Positions 10,301 to 39,954 of a stretch of DNA of 64,000 bases are shown in pieces. The notes under the pieces are model-generated. The model was not told the DNA's origin, searched no databases, and saw only the letters and a program-made list of their open reading frames with translations. Source of the DNA: Macquaria australasica. Lineage: Eukaryota; Chordata; Actinopteri; Centrarchiformes; Percichthyidae. Numbering within the stretch: position 1 is the first letter of the stretch; each line of letters starts with the position of its first letter. The position numbers and the translations under genes are program-made. Where the stretch lies: NCBI GenBank assembly GCA_005408345.1, contig SEMN01000921.1, positions 87,427 to 151,426 on the forward strand, read 5' to 3'.

Positions 10301-12196
10301 CTAAAACTGTAGCGTACTCGTTGGTCTGATACATGTGAGATGACCTGAACCTGTCCTTTTTATTTTATTTTTTATTTAACCAGGCAGGTCATTAAGAACC
10401 AATTCTTATTTACAATGGCAGCCTGGCAAAAGGCAAAGCCTCTTGAGGGGAAGGAGGTAGGGGCTAAAATAGAGATGTCAAAAGACATTTCAACACACAC
10501 TACTTACATAAAATCACAACAAGGAAAAATGACATGCAGTCTGGCACACAAGCATCGGCAGGTAGCTAGCAGACAACAACACCAGGCAATACAACAACAG
10601 AACAAGAGCAGCAAACACAATTGATAAGACAGACGGGCAAAACGAAACAAAGCAAAGACAACAACAGCAAGAGAACCAGAATATGCAACAGTAAGCAGCA
10701 GACAGACAAAGTTAGGGAAAGATCAGTGGGTCTGCAAACAGCTGCATGTGTCAGTAAAAATGTCCTTAATAGAGTCCTTAAAAGCTGACTTGGAAATAAA
10801 CTTGTCCAGTTTAAGCCCGCTGCAGACGTGCTGTTACCTGAGGACAGACTGTGTTCTGACTGCAACACATCCCTGGTAGATCCTCTGTACTGTGTATTTC
10901 TGCTGTTTACCTGCCGTTGTCCTGACGAAAGGTGAAATGACTTGACACCGTGAGAACTTTCCAGAACAGTAGCATCCTGTCTCCTGGTGTTATAAACCTG
11001 TCTGCAGTGATTTGTGTCTGATAAACCTTCAGACTCATCCATCTGTTCCTCAAACTGGACTTCCTGGATCCTATTTATGTCTCACCTGTACCTGGAACGA
11101 CACCAATGCAGCTCCTTGCACCGTTTCAAGATGTCAAAAGTTAAAACGTTCTTCTTCTGTTTGATTCCAGTTCAGATTCTTTCACCAGGAGAGAAAACAA
11201 AAGGACACTGTGGCATCCTTAGTGCATCTGTTGAGGCTCTGTGATCCTGAACCCTGTGTGTTAGTCCAGTTCTGGTTGATAATCTGGATCTGGGTCAGGT
11301 TCTGATTCTGGCTCTGGTTCTGGTCCTCAGGTCTCGGCAGGGTGAGTCCGTCTCAGATGTCTGTAGCCAGAGAAGACGGGACCAGCTCCCAGGATGACGC
11401 CACAGACGAGATCATGGACCGACTGGTCAAGTCTGTTACCCAGAATCCCTCAGACAGACCGTCCAGCCCCAAGACCCGAAAGCGGTCCCGACTGAACAGG
11501 AAGTCATGTGAGTACGTGGCCTGATGGGACGCTGATTTAGCATTTTACACTCAGTTACTAGTTCAGTTTTGAACTTTAGATTCCAGTCTGGGGTTAACGT
11601 CTGACTCTGAGGAGGCGGCGAGGATGTCCTTAATGTTGGACTGCTGGTTTAAGAGTATTTGAGGGTGACGAAAAATCACTGTGCAACTAAACGTTTCTTC
11701 TAAGGAAGTTTTGTTCCCTTTTTTGAGGAAACCCTGAACTTCCTGCAATCAGCTGATCTGTAGCAGACCAGACCCAGCCTGTTGGTTTTGTTGGTATTTT
11801 TTGGATGCTTTTGGTGTTTCTGGGTTTGTTCAGTAGAGGACCAAAACTTCAAAGCCTCGGCAGGTGTCTCAACACACCTCAGACTCTGTGTGTTGAGACA
11901 CAACAGCAGCTCTGTGTCCAAAACAGCTCCATATCTGTGTTTTCACTTCCTCAGTAAATCCTGTCCCAGCAGATAGTCCTCCTCCATGCTGCTGTGGAGG
12001 GGGGACGCTCGGATCCTCCGCAGAGACCAGACCCAGAACTTATTAAAACATATTCTCTAACTGTTGGTGTGCTGTGATACCTGGATCATTAACATATAAC
12101 GTGTGTGTTGCAGTGAGGAGGACTCTGAAGAGCGGTCTCAGTCTGGATGTGGTTCAGGCTCTGGGACTCAGCAGCAAGACAGGAGACAAAGTCTGA
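64..12196 (+). CDS. fhod1: FHOD1-type formin, 3' part of gene (17 exons, 5' end outside window)
   Basis: Formin that nucleates, bundles or caps actin filaments; the FHOD family acts on stress fibres downstream of Rho/ROCK. Exons: 64-156, 802-828, 1473-1523, 3315-3475, 3666-3722, 4713-4862, 5189-5358, 5591-6163, 6794-6949, 7100-7282, 7465-7584, 8407-8568, 8651-8841, 9025-9217, 9537-9708, 11331-11507, 12114-12196. All have AG acceptors and GT donors, and phases join without a stop over 905 codons. Order seen: Ser-rich linker, DKKFLLDMLYSK helix, FH1 (prolines, about residues 320-364 of the visible part), FH2 (about 373-762, starting KTVKLFWKEL), then a DAD (DEIMDRLVKSVT followed by a basic KTRKRSRLNRKSLRR stretch). 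The ending LVQALGLS-like (here VVQALGLS) and the slc9a5 neighbour favour FHOD1 over FHOD3. The N-terminal GTPase-binding/FH3 half is missing because the window begins inside the gene. Confidence 0.93.
157..801 (+). other. fhod1 intron between exons a and b
   Basis: T-rich intronic sequence with degenerate 'ttctggatcat' repeats around 400-580 and a pyrimidine tract before 801. No further exon is supported. Confidence 0.6.
802..828 (+). CDS. fhod1: fhod1 exon b, 27-nt micro-exon
   Basis: Acceptor cctcccccag and donor gtgagt enclose 27 bases that keep the frame between the flanking exons (N-SGEADLLF). Because the length is a multiple of three, it could be a cassette exon. The call rests on splice sites and phase only. 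Confidence 0.6.
843..900 (+). repeat. (CTC/CTG)n trinucleotide tract
   Basis: About 58 bp of ctcctg and ctcctc triplets in the fhod1 intron immediately after micro-exon b. Confidence 0.85.
1473..1523 (+). CDS. fhod1: fhod1 exon c, 51 nt
   Basis: The acceptor is tctctgcag and the donor gtaagt. It encodes LDDCNVNLDKPVLRRFE in the running frame, leading into the helical segment of the next exon. Confidence 0.7.
1524..3314 (+). other. fhod1 intron between exons c and d
   Basis: Contains a (GT)n tract at 1605-1653, an imperfect tandem pair of a roughly 39-bp unit (agctctgtggtccctcag...) at about 1919-1996, a long AT-rich stretch (2190-2640) and a C-run near 2665-2685. No gene is seen. Confidence 0.6.
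1919..1996 (+). repeat. Two-copy tandem repeat, ~39 bp unit
   Basis: The stretch cagctctgtggtccctcaga, continuing to ggaccaggtccacctc, occurs twice back to back with no visible difference. Confidence 0.85.
3315..3475 (+). CDS. fhod1: fhod1 exon d
   Basis: The acceptor ends a C-run (ccccccccag) and the donor is gtaaac. It encodes DTFLRSLAATQWEKRRSKHL, then a Ser/Glu-rich linker. The basic WEKRRSK stretch resembles the FHOD region between FH3 and FH1. Confidence 0.8.
3666..3722 (+). CDS. fhod1: fhod1 exon e, 57 nt
   Basis: The acceptor tgcgtgcag follows a (GT)n tract at 3639-3659, and the donor is gtcaga. It encodes STSSSLDTNRRSDSQNEP, a Ser/Arg-rich linker of the kind phosphorylated in FHOD proteins (inference). 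The phase matches both neighbours. Confidence 0.7.
3723..4712 (+). other. fhod1 intron between exons e and f
   Basis: About 990 bp of unremarkable AT-rich intronic DNA. I see no repeat family or exon that I can support. Confidence 0.5.
4713..4862 (+). CDS. fhod1: fhod1 exon f
   Basis: The acceptor is gtctgcag and the donor gtgaga. It encodes the DKKFLLDMLYSK motif, which I recognise as FHOD-type sequence, followed by a Thr/Ala/Glu-rich spacer. Confidence 0.85.
5189..5358 (+). CDS. fhod1: fhod1 exon g
   Basis: The acceptor is cctctcag and the donor gtctga. It encodes GGDLGARGRVLERLSSFRAR, then a Ser/Ala/Glu-rich helical segment ending LARLAEEQQ, probably coiled-coil, just before FH1. The exon ends in phase 0. 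Confidence 0.85.
5591..6163 (+). CDS. fhod1: fhod1 exon h, FH1 and start of FH2
   Basis: The largest exon (191 codons). It starts NRHLRQQSSIDVESHARRLE, followed by an acidic LDFSDLLDEEDIDVLDMD stretch. FH1 proline runs lie at about 5840-5972; these bind profilin-actin and SH3/WW proteins. FH2 begins with KKTVKLFWKELKQADRP and WASLDKVAVDTSRLEHLFES, the lasso/linker region that dimerises the domain. The donor is gtaacc. The G+C is high and there are no repeats in the coding part other than proline codons. Confidence 0.95.
6164..6793 (+). other. fhod1 intron between exons h and i
   Basis: About 630 bp; 'attgatggatattgattggt' short repeats near 6575-6620. Nothing else is recognised. Confidence 0.5.
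6794..6949 (+). CDS. fhod1: fhod1 exon i, FH2
   Basis: Acceptor tgtgtgcag and donor gtaaag enclose 52 codons. It encodes KSEILVLDSKRSNAINIGM, the FH2 block with the conserved LDxKRxxNIxI-like pattern whose isoleucine contacts actin, and on to FDEFAISKEGIE. Confidence 0.95.
7100..7282 (+). CDS. fhod1: fhod1 exon j, FH2
   Basis: The acceptor is gagcag. The donor gtaaca runs directly into a (CA)n tract. Its 61 codons include LTMTPTEEEKQKIQEAQ, LGTAEQFLFSLASI and LQLWAFKLNYEALEK, typical FH2 knob and coiled-coil sequence. Confidence 0.95.
7465..7584 (+). CDS. fhod1: fhod1 exon k, FH2
   Basis: The acceptor is cccctgcag and the donor gtgaga. Its 40 codons, EIAEPLFDLKLGMEQLASN to LLAIGNFLNSSN, contain the GNFLN signature found in nearly all FH2 domains. 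Confidence 0.95.
7585..8406 (+). other. fhod1 intron between exons k and l
   Basis: About 820 bp, AT-rich, ending in a short (GT)n before the acceptor. No other feature is supported. Confidence 0.5.
8407..8568 (+). CDS. fhod1: fhod1 exon l, FH2
   Basis: The acceptor gtgtccag follows a (GT)n tract, and the donor is gtacga. It encodes AKGFELGYLEKVVEVKDTV, then LLHHTCSLVVE and VPAITRSAK, continuing the FH2 post domain in phase 0. Confidence 0.95.
8651..8841 (+). CDS. fhod1: fhod1 exon m, FH2 C-terminal part
   Basis: The acceptor is tcctccag. The donor gtacac opens directly into a (CA)n tract. It encodes VDFELLSENLVQLERRCKAS and FLKDCTQRIIILKVVHRRVI, the long helices at the FH2 end. It ends in phase 2. 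Confidence 0.95.
9025..9217 (+). CDS. fhod1: fhod1 exon n, FH2 end and basic helix
   Basis: The acceptor ccctccag follows about 85 nt of CTT/CTC pyrimidines, and the donor is gtaaac. It encodes FHSFLLFLGQ, FCRIISEFSLEYRTTRERV and a very basic RQKRAAHRERTKTRGK helix, characteristic of the FHOD region after FH2. Confidence 0.95.
9537..9708 (+). CDS. fhod1: fhod1 exon o, linker
   Basis: The acceptor is tccttcag and the donor gtaaga. It encodes TEKFSGAVPHQD, an Ala/Glu/Pro stretch and NMKNLLISSNSLSVEQRG, then RRSRAVR. This is the linker between the FH2 helix and DAD. It ends in phase 1. Confidence 0.9.
9871..10028 (+). CDS. Candidate alternative 3'-terminal exon of fhod1
   Basis: A good acceptor (ctcttcctttcag) is followed by a reading frame that, joined to the single base left by exon o, gives MEDVSHQHRLKSLEQHEE and on to a stop at 10026-10028 (52 codons, rich in His, Ser, Gln). 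Such an isoform would lack the DAD. No polyadenylation hexamer was found nearby, and the family is not known to me to do this, so it may be chance. Confidence 0.25.
10125..10255 (-). mobile_element. tRNA-derived SINE-like fragment
   Basis: Read on the minus strand it has an A-box-like tggtctctgggtttaaggtg and, further along, a B-box-like gtttgagtcc, then a tail corresponding to 'ttgtcattcctcgtctct'. This matches a tRNA-derived dispersed repeat I recognise from fish genomes. A second diverged copy lies at 27725-27855. Confidence 0.5.
10367..10560 (+). mobile_element. Fish interspersed repeat ('ttaaccaggcaggtcattaa' type)
   Basis: The motif tttatttaaccaggcaggtc, then attaagaaccaattcttatttacaatggcagcctggc, resembles a widespread fish repeat. 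Its exact class and right boundary are not clear; similar low-complexity CA-rich sequence continues to about 10720. Confidence 0.5.
11331..11507 (+). CDS. fhod1: fhod1 exon p, DAD core
   Basis: The acceptor is gtcctcag and the donor gtgagt. It encodes ATDEIMDRLVKSVTQN, the diaphanous autoregulatory domain helix, followed by basic KTRKRSRLNRKS. In the family, DAD binds the N-terminal half to keep the formin closed, and ROCK phosphorylation of Ser/Thr near the basic part releases it. Confidence 0.93.
12114..12196 (+). CDS. fhod1: fhod1 last coding exon
   Basis: The acceptor is gtgttgcag. It encodes LRRTLKSGLSLDVVQALGLS and a short tail ending KTGDKV-stop. Arg-rich RRTLKSGL followed by VQALGLS closely resembles the FHOD1 terminus as I remember it. 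No AATAAA lies soon after the stop; later AATAAA hexamers at 13212 and 14218 are possible ends. Confidence 0.93.
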
Positions 12197-14554
12197 GCAG
12201 AGACTCAAACTGGTCAATCAGTGAACACTATTGATCCAAGAGACTGAACCATGTTTGGTTTCCTGCAGGAGGAGAACCATCGACCTGTTTTCCTCTCAGC
12301 TGTTCGCTTTCTAACAGTGAAGACATCGTGGCACATTTGACTTTCTGGTCTCTGGTCTCTAGTCTCTGGTTTGGCTCTTTAACATCCATGAATGTTTATG
12401 AATTTGACACAAAGAAATCTGAGTGATGAAACCGACGTGAGGACGGTTAAAACATGTCTCCCTCCTAACTGAAGTCATGTGTTCATTTATATGAACAGCA
12501 GATATTTCAGACGAGTTCAAACTGCCTCCATGTTTTTATAAGCTTCACTCTTCAGACTGAAACCTCCACCCACTGCAACATAGCAAAACACCAGGGAATA
12601 CAGAAGACCGCTTCCCCTGAGGGACGACACAGAGGCAACATGTAGAGAAGAAAACAATAAGCAAACAGTCTCAGGGTCATTTAGTAGCTGTTCTGGAGCT
12701 TTTGTTCGTACTGCAGATGTTTAAAGGAGCAGAAATGGAATATAATATTCATAAGTATGTTTTGGTTTGTGTGTAATCACCTGAAACTAAGATTAACATT
12801 GTATTTCCATTAGCTTAGAATGAGCCTTCATGTCTGCAGAGGGGGCGGGTCCTCTGCCTCGCAGCACACCATGTTTCTACAGTAGCCCACAACGGAGCAG
12901 CGATGTACAGGTGTACTCCAGGACCCTGTGACATCACTGCTGGGTGTGGTTACAGGTGCAACACCTCTGAGCTCACCTGCAGCCGTTCAGCCTGCTGTTT
13001 CCTTGTTTCTGAGTTTCTGGTGTTTTATTTATTCGCAGTGTTTTCCTGAATGCGACACAGTGAAGATGTTTCATGACTCTGGATCTTTACGAACACGTTA
13101 CAGATTCACACGTCGTTATAATTGTAACAGTGAAGAAGTTAAACTCACATGGGAGCAGTTTGAAACACACATTTTATCTGAGCATCAAACATTTTTTGTC
13201 CTGGCAAACAAAATAAAGTCCTTGAAGTTCTTGAAAATGGAGGCCTTGAAAATGCTTGATTTTTAAGCCAAATCTAGGGCCTTGAAGTGAAACAGTTCTG
13301 GGATCATTAATTCGGATTAAGCTCATGAAACATCAAAACATTTCCCCAAACGGGACCTTTAAACTTCCTACACTCTTCAGCAGTTAAATCTGAACCAGAA
13401 CTCAAGTTATTTATTCATTTAGCATTTAAATAATTCTATGAAAAGTATTTGTGAAAGATTGTTACTGCTGAGTATCTCTGATTACTGCTGTTATTGTCTT
13501 TACAGTTTGTTCATACAATATTACATTTGAATATTAAAGCAGGAGACTAAATCTGAAAAGCCATTTAAAATGTTCCCGCCATTTAACACAGACACCGAAT
13601 CACCAGGCACACATTGAATTATCATTTTAAAATCTTTTTAAAATCACTTTCAGTTGCAGAACTTAAATGAAAACAGACTTTAAAAATCCTGACTGAAGGT
13701 TCAGCCTTGATCTTGGAAACAGCAGCTCTGTTCTGGAGCTTTTGATCATATCACATGATCTTCCTCAGCAGATTGAGTTTCAAGGCTGAACTTTCAATGT
13801 TCTTAAAATACTAAATGGACTCAAACCAGTCTGTATACAAGGTGAGATTGTTTTTTCTGAATAACCAGAGACAGAATTATCCAGCCTGCACAGGAAAGTC
13901 CTTGAAAGTCCTTGAAGAGTTTTAAAAGTCAGTGTGAATGTTTCCTGTCACCGAGTTTCAACTAAAGCACAAAATCACAAAAATCACTAACGTGGTACAA
14001 AACTGTTGACACGTCACCTGCCACTGTGTGTGTGTCCCTTGTTCACAGGATGTACAGTCATTATTGTGTACAGTCGGGTTAATTTCTGCACTTTGAGGTG
14101 TTGTGGGTTTGTCGTCATGGTGACCGCAGGTGCTGCTTCACAGTTTTAAGTTAAAGAGCAACATGAATATTTTGTAGAAAGACTAAATGGAAGGTTGAGT
14201 GTGTTCCAGGTGTCATTAATAAAGGTTTTTAATGAAGGTTTGGCGTTTTTAGACTTTTTCTTGGAACAACAACTTCAGTGTCTCTGAATTCAGTCAATCT
14301 TTATTTGTCACAGACATCATTATACAAATACAAAGCCATGACATGAGACTGCAAGAAAACATATGTACAAAATGTGGTGCTAAATCCAGTGCTGGACCCC
14401 CCCTTCAGATGTTATTGATCTGGATCTTCGTCCTCCAGGAGATTCAGCCTCTCCTCTGTGTGTGTGTGTGTGTGTGCTTCAGTTCTGCCTCTTGTGTTTG
14501 TGCAGTCTGTTCTCTTCCAGGTCTTCATGGTGGAGAAGAGGTCTGAGGACGGAG

Positions 14555-14635
14555 GGGTGGTGTGCTGTAGACTGTGAAGCCCTCTGAGGCAGATTAGTGA
14601 TATTGGGCTGTATCAATAAAGTTGACTGGACCAAA
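14555..14635 (+). mobile_element. Retroelement 3'-tail-like fragment
   Basis: The phrase tgtgaagccctctgaggcag, then attagtgatattgggctgtatcaataaagttgactgg, resembles 3' tails of fish LINE/SINE elements. It includes an AATAAA that fhod1 transcripts might use. Confidence 0.4.
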
Positions 14636-15634
14636 CCCCCACTCTGTGTTTCTGTCCTCCACTGCAGCTCAACTCAGAAACACTGCAGTCTAAACTGACT
14701 GAACCCAAACATCCAAACGTCCTGCAGGACCCTGAAGGGGTCATGATGGCTCCCTTCAGACTGAATGTTTCAGGCTTTTCCTTCAGTTTTCCAGAAGGAC
14801 TCTTTCACCTTCCAGTGACAGTCACTTTACACTGAGGCTGGCTGGGGGCCCTGAGGCCCCTGAGGGCCCTGTCCTGGTGCCTGTTCAGTGATCCACACAC
14901 AGAATCAGTCACAGCATGGAGAGGAAGCAGCAGGGATACAGCCGACCACGTGGTCACATTTAAACTTCATGCTGCACTTATTCAGAAAGAAATAAACCTG
15001 AAAAGTTTCTTTATAAAAAACTTTATTAACAAAACTGAATGACAACAATCAGACGTCACAGCTGGAAAAAATGAATAAAGTGGAATTGCATATAATAATT
15101 TACAAGAGAGACGTTAAATAAAACAAAACATGACAACATTTACAATAATGAAATAAAAGAAATGAATAAATAAGATGACACAGCAACTTCCTGTGAGGTT
15201 TGGAAAGACTTTTTCTTCTTTTACTGCTAACAGAGTTGTATCTTTGTAACAACAGCATCTGAAAATCTGAAATGTGGGGGAGTAACATTTGTATAACAGT
15301 ATAATCACATTTAAATACCCACCACCTTCTTACTGTTCTTCTCTCCACAGCTGCAGGTACATTTATAGAATAAATGGATCAATGAAACTCCTTTACAGTG
15401 ATATCACCTGAAAGATGAAGAAAACTACTGTGTTACTGCAGTATTGCTGTATGTGCTGTAGTGTTACTGCAGTGTACTGTGTTACTGTGGTATTACTGTG
15501 TATTACAGTGTACTGTAGTATTACTGCAGTTCCACATCATGAAGTATTTCAGTCTTTTACCTGCACTGTCTCCGTCTCTTTAAAGCGGGTCACATGTCCA
15601 GCTCCGGTATCCCCTCCTTCGTGTGTTACTGGAG

Positions 15635-15665
<31 letters not shown>

Positions 15666-15735
15666 TGATGTTGTAAACCGGCTGCCGGCCTCCCTCCATC
15701 CCTCCTGCTCCGTGTCCTCTCCGTGTCTCGGTGCG

Positions 15736-15744
15736 TATATAAAG
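15736..15744 (+). promoter_or_regulatory. TATA-like box upstream of slc9a5 start codon
   Basis: TATATAAAG lies 38-46 bases before the ATG at 15782, in G+C-rich sequence just downstream of a (GT)n tract (15637-15664). If it is the core TATA box, the 5' UTR would be only about 15-25 nt, which is short but possible. The ATG has A at -3. It could equally lie within a longer 5' UTR. Confidence 0.45.
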
Positions 15745-15781
15745 GTTAGGAGGATGTCAGTCCGCTGAGCTCCGGGGGAAG

Positions 15782-35499
<19,718 letters not shown>

Positions 35500-35558
35500 C
35501 AACAGATCCCAGATCAGTAAAACATCCATCGAACTTCAGGACACCTTCACTGCAGCAC

Positions 35559-35635
35559 ACACACACACACTCACACACACACACACACACTCACACACAC
35601 ACACACACACTCACACTCACACACACACACTCACA

Positions 35636-35671
<36 letters not shown>
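35559..35671 (+). repeat. (CA)n microsatellite with TCACAC interruptions
   Basis: About 113 bp of CA with periodic 'actcacac'. Confidence 0.95.
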
Positions 35672-35672
<1 letters not shown>

Positions 35673-36594
35673 ATCAGGCGGCGTGCTGCCTGTCACACCG
35701 TCCAATAGGAAACCAGCTCACTACGTCTCCTCTGTGTCTGCAGCCTCATGTCCACCTGATCTGAAGTCTGATCTGATCATCAGTCTGTCTTCTTCTTCTT
35801 CTTCTTCTTCTTCTTCCATATTAGCAGATGTGATTTTTGGCCTCCTGATGGTTCAGATATCAACATCAGTCCAGTCTGGAGGGCTGAATTTGGGGTAACT
35901 CCTCTAGTAGTCTGAGCTCATGTTGAAGGAACATAAAGTGTGCATCCATGTGACCAGACTGCAGGGGTCAGAGGTCAGCCTCTAAAGTCCAATAACTGCC
36001 GCTCCTATCTGCACATCAGCAGCTCCTTTGGGCTCTCACAGTCTGACACAGATTTTCAGATTAAAGGGAAACTCTGGTATTTTTAAACAGGTCTGTCTCT
36101 GTAGGGATCCTTTCCATAGTGCTGGGTCCAGGTTCAAAAATACCAGAATTACCCTTTAAAGGTACAGACAGCTGATGGGAAAATCTTTTTAAATGTTATT
36201 TTATAAGCTTCTTCTGTCCGTATCATAGTTGCAGATATCAGCTGTTTTATATAGAAACAACAGCGAGAACACAGAGAAACTGTTCTCATTTCACTGAGCC
36301 CAGCTGAGTCTTTTTCAACATCAATGCTGTCACACTCTGCTTCCTGTCAATCACTTGACACACAATAACACTGTCACATGGCGGTTTCTGTTAGTCTGTT
36401 AGCCAGCAGTTCATGTAGAGAAACTTAACGATCAGTCTGGTTTTATTCTATAGTTTTCTTATTGTCATCAAATCTCATGTTCAGACTCAAACCAACAACA
36501 GTCCGTCTCTCAGTCCTGTCTGACTTCCTGTCTGTGGCTCTCAGCCCATTGGTTCCTGCTGAAGACGTAAATCTTTAAAAACACAAATCTATAG

Positions 36595-36700
36595 TTTGAT
36601 GTTTCAAACAGCTGCTCACTGTAGTTTTTATCAGACTAACAGGAGGAAATAGTGACTTTGTTGGGGACTATTTTCAGCGGCGGATGAATCCACGTGTGGG
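36595..36700 (+). repeat. Dispersed repeat, copy 2
   Basis: Matches 17775-17895 through 'gtagtttttatcag' and 'ttgttggggactattttcag', then gatgaatccac. Confidence 0.65.
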
Positions 36701-37540
36701 TCTCTAGTGAGTATTTGGGGCAGCAGGACGGTGTGTAGATAAACTCCAGTGTGTGTGTTGATGGTGATGAAGGCTCACTGATGTGTTTAATAGTTTTTAT
36801 TGATCAGGCTGTGAGACACACACAGAACCTGTTAGCAGATACACCCACTGCTGGAACATGAGATTTAATGATGAGAAGAAGAATATCAGCAGACTGATAC
36901 TCTACTGCTCACTGTTGTTAAACATCACCACAGTTCACAGTTTGGGGGCGCTATTGGGCTCAAAGTTATGAAACCATTCATGGACAGAATGAACTTAACG
37001 CTGCTGCTCTTCTGTAGATGTTTATAGGAAAAACTGTGTAGTGTTGATCAATTCTTCTATAAGTACTATGTAATCAATCAAAGCGTCATCCTGCCGCAGG
37101 TGGACACTGACTGACTGTCAGAGGGCCATTCTGAGGAGGATCATTCTGGTTTATTACAACGTGGGTCTTATTTTTGTAGTTGTGTCCATCGTCTCATCCC
37201 AGCTGATAGAAATGCTGAACAGAGCCATGTTGTGATGATCCTTTAATGAAACCCTGCACAGCTTCACAGTCGCCCTTTAAACTGAGCTGGTAGAAGCTTT
37301 TTAAAGCCTTATTTCCACACAGGTGTAAACATGCATCCACACATGTGACAAACCTATATTTATTCTGTCAAAGCTGCTCATATACAATCTAAAAATGTAT
37401 TTTGTAAAGCTGCAAATATATAAGATCTACAGAGTAGTTTATTTTGAATGACCAAAGTGTGTAAAAAGAGCATAATGAACATTTATACAGTGTCTCTAAC
37501 TGCCTTACTCTGTTGTGTAGCTGTGTGTTGATTTAGTGTT

Positions 37541-37542
<2 letters not shown>

Positions 37543-37596
<54 letters not shown>
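37543..37596 (+). repeat. (GT)n microsatellite, ~54 bp
   Basis: A pure GT run downstream of slc9a5. Confidence 0.95.
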
Positions 37597-37598
<2 letters not shown>

Positions 37599-38961
37599 TC
37601 CAATCATCATACCGTGCACAGGTTTATTACTCCACCAGCAGGCTGTGTACACACTGAAAGATGTTTCTGTGATGGTGTCTTTAGTTTTCAGTCTGTTGTG
37701 TCGCTGCTGTCATACTCTGCTTCAGCTGCTTCACCCTGATGAACCTCCAGCAGCTGCTGCAGCAGTTTACCTGCAGGTGGAAGGACTTCTGTCTCTACAC
37801 AATGTCTAGTCCAATGTTGCTGCAACATCACACATTTCAGATGCTGTTAAATGCAAAACACCTGTAGTGTTGCGTTCAGGTCATGTGGGATGGAAGCTAG
37901 CAACAGGAACGGTTTCCATGATGTTCTCATCATCAGACATCTCAACATGGCCGCTGTCAGTTTCTCATCCCTGGAGGGTTAGCTGTCTCACAGGCTCGTT
38001 CTCAGACAGAACAAAACAGCAAGACAAACACAAACAGGATGCAGAACTTGAGAGGTGATCCTGCCTTGCTCACAGTTACACTCTTAATAATGGTTACTAA
38101 TAAGGAGAATAACTTCAACACTCAATCAATGATGTTAACAATGAACTTCAGCTGCTATGTATGTGGCATCCATATTTGTTTTTGATTTTCAGGCACTTCC
38201 TTATTATTTAGCACCAAGTCAGATCCATCAGAACGTCCCAGTCATAACTGCGACTTGGATGGAAAATGATAATTTCCACATGACATGAACACAACATAAA
38301 GGAGCACCTACCAATGAAGAAGTCATTTATTCACGTGTGAATAAATTAAGTGGCAAAGAGCAATAATGATCTGAGTATAACAGGAGAATATTCTGGTCAC
38401 CGTCCTGTTTTCAAAGCTCAGTCTTCTGCATCAAACTGCTTCAGGTTTTCACCCTGCAGGTCACTGTGGCTGCTGTTGGCTTTAAACTCCTGTTGAACTT
38501 GAGTATTGATTTCTTGGCACCTGAATTGATGATGCAGTAACTGTTGAGCTGGTGCAGCGGGCTGTTCATGGTGTGAATTGTCTGTCTTGTTGCTTCTTTG
38601 TACAGCAGTGACTGTAATAACAGACAGAAACAGCAGCATGTTGCTGCTTGTAGAGAGGCCTTTACTCTGTTAAGCTCCTTGAACTGGAGCTGACATCAGA
38701 GCAGTTGTGAGGTTAACCGTCAGTCCTGTTGATCATCACTGCAGTGTTTCATCCAGCTGTCAGCGTCAGTGTGGCTATTTTAATCACTCTTTATTTGAAC
38801 ACAGACACAGGAATGTGCTGCAGAGCACCACGTCTGTTTTTGTCTCAGAGGGTTTTGTTTCATGTGTGATTCAGGTCGTTGTGTGGAAAGTCGAATGAAA
38901 CAAATTTGTCTTTGTGCCAAATATTTGTTAGCTTTGGCTTCTGCCCAGAGAACTAAAAGCC

Positions 38962-38967
38962 AATAAA
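38962..38967 (+). terminator. Candidate poly(A) signal for slc9a5
   Basis: AATAAA followed within 20 bases by tgtgaggtgtttttctg (GU/U-rich). It is the first canonical hexamer I noticed in the sense direction after the stop. Confidence 0.3.
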
Positions 38968-38990
38968 TGTGAGGTGTTTTTCTGAATGAA

Positions 38991-39580
38991 CACGGCTGAC
39001 TGTGCTTCTTTACTGATACCTGCTTCAGTCTAACGAGTTTAAGAAGACAATGTGTGATTTGTGCAGAGGTTTACGTATTTTACTTTGTCTCCACCACGTC
39101 AGAGGGAAACATTGTATTTTTTACTCCATCTGATGGCTGTAGTTACTTTTCACATACTAAAGCCTGTTTGTTGTATCGCTATAATTAATAATCCCCATCA
39201 GAATGTAAAGTAGTTAGACAACATTAAAATGCTGACTACAGGTTAAAGACTCGCTCCCTGATTTTGTTGTAGCGTTCAGTAATGATTGTCCTTTACTTTT
39301 AATACTTGAGCACATTTTCTGCTATACCTGAACTCAATGCAGAAATTATATTGGATAATTATTAAACTGTTTTACAAAGGAATTATGTGGATTCATTCCT
39401 GTGGAAAAAATACATGAAGTCAGGTAAATATACCCAAAGAGGATTGGCTGGGAAGACAAACACTTTCTCCCAGAAAAGGCTAAATATAGCAGGGCTGGGC
39501 GATATTTACAAAATGAATATTAAAATAATCCAAAGAAAACACACTGACAGTGTTTGGAAGAATACCAAAGTTCTGTTTAA
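38991..39580 (+). other. Intergenic, no gene seen
   Basis: AT-rich sequence with no recognised repeat, up to the left arm of the large inverted repeat. Confidence 0.4.
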
Positions 39581-39954
39581 TTAAAGCTGGGGTAGGCAAA
39601 ACCTTCCTCCTCTATCTCTGCTGCCTCCTCTCTCTCTGCTAAGCCCCTCCCACCAAACCCACAACTTGGACCGGCAGCAGAAGGAGTCGGTTCCCCAGTG
39701 AAACCGTATCCCTCGTAGGGCTCGCTCTCCACGGCGTGAGCCCCACCGAGACCGCGGTCCCTCCCGCCACGACCTGTTTTCTCAGAGATGCCCCTCCAGC
39801 GCTTCGCGGCCACAGAGCAGAGCGCCCCAGGCTTCAGAGGCAGCTGTTTAAGTAGAGGTCTCCTCTCAGACCACTTGAATTACAATATGCTGCACGGTTA
39901 ATATGGCATTTTTGCCCAATGACGCCAAAAGAAAACTGCCTACCCCACCTTTAA
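39581..39954. mobile_element. 374-bp MITE with TTAA-flanked terminal inverted repeats
   Basis: Left end TTAAAGCTGGGGTAGGC and right end (reverse complement) TTAAAGGTGGGGTAGGC agree at 16 of 17 positions. TTAA at both borders suggests TTAA target preference, as in piggyBac-like elements, though the TIR does not start with the usual CC. It has no transposase. Confidence 0.75.

Larger units (their letters stand above)
9709..11330 (+). other. fhod1 intron between exons o and p (repeat-bearing)
   Basis: A 1.6-kb intron holding a possible alternative terminal exon (9871-10028), a tRNA-derived SINE-like fragment on the minus strand (10125-10255) and a fish interspersed repeat beginning tatttaaccaggcaggtcat (10370 on). 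Confidence 0.6.
12197..15781 (+). other. fhod1-slc9a5 intergenic region
   Basis: The first part is probably fhod1 3' UTR. Candidate poly(A) hexamers AATAAA occur at 13212-13217 and 14218-14223. Repeated 'gtccttgaaagtccttgaa' phrases lie at 13199-13260 and 13895-13915. A LINE-like 3' tail lies at 14555-14635. From 15400 there are short 'tgttactgcagta' repeats and a (GT)n tract (15637-15664) before the slc9a5 promoter. Confidence 0.55.
35500..38990 (+). other. Region after slc9a5 stop, possible 3' UTR
   Basis: Begins with (CA)n (35559-35671), (CTT)n (35787-35816) and later (GT)n (37543-37596). A canonical AATAAA followed by G/T-rich sequence occurs at 38962-38967, making a 3.4-kb 3' UTR possible. 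No coding gene is seen. Confidence 0.4.
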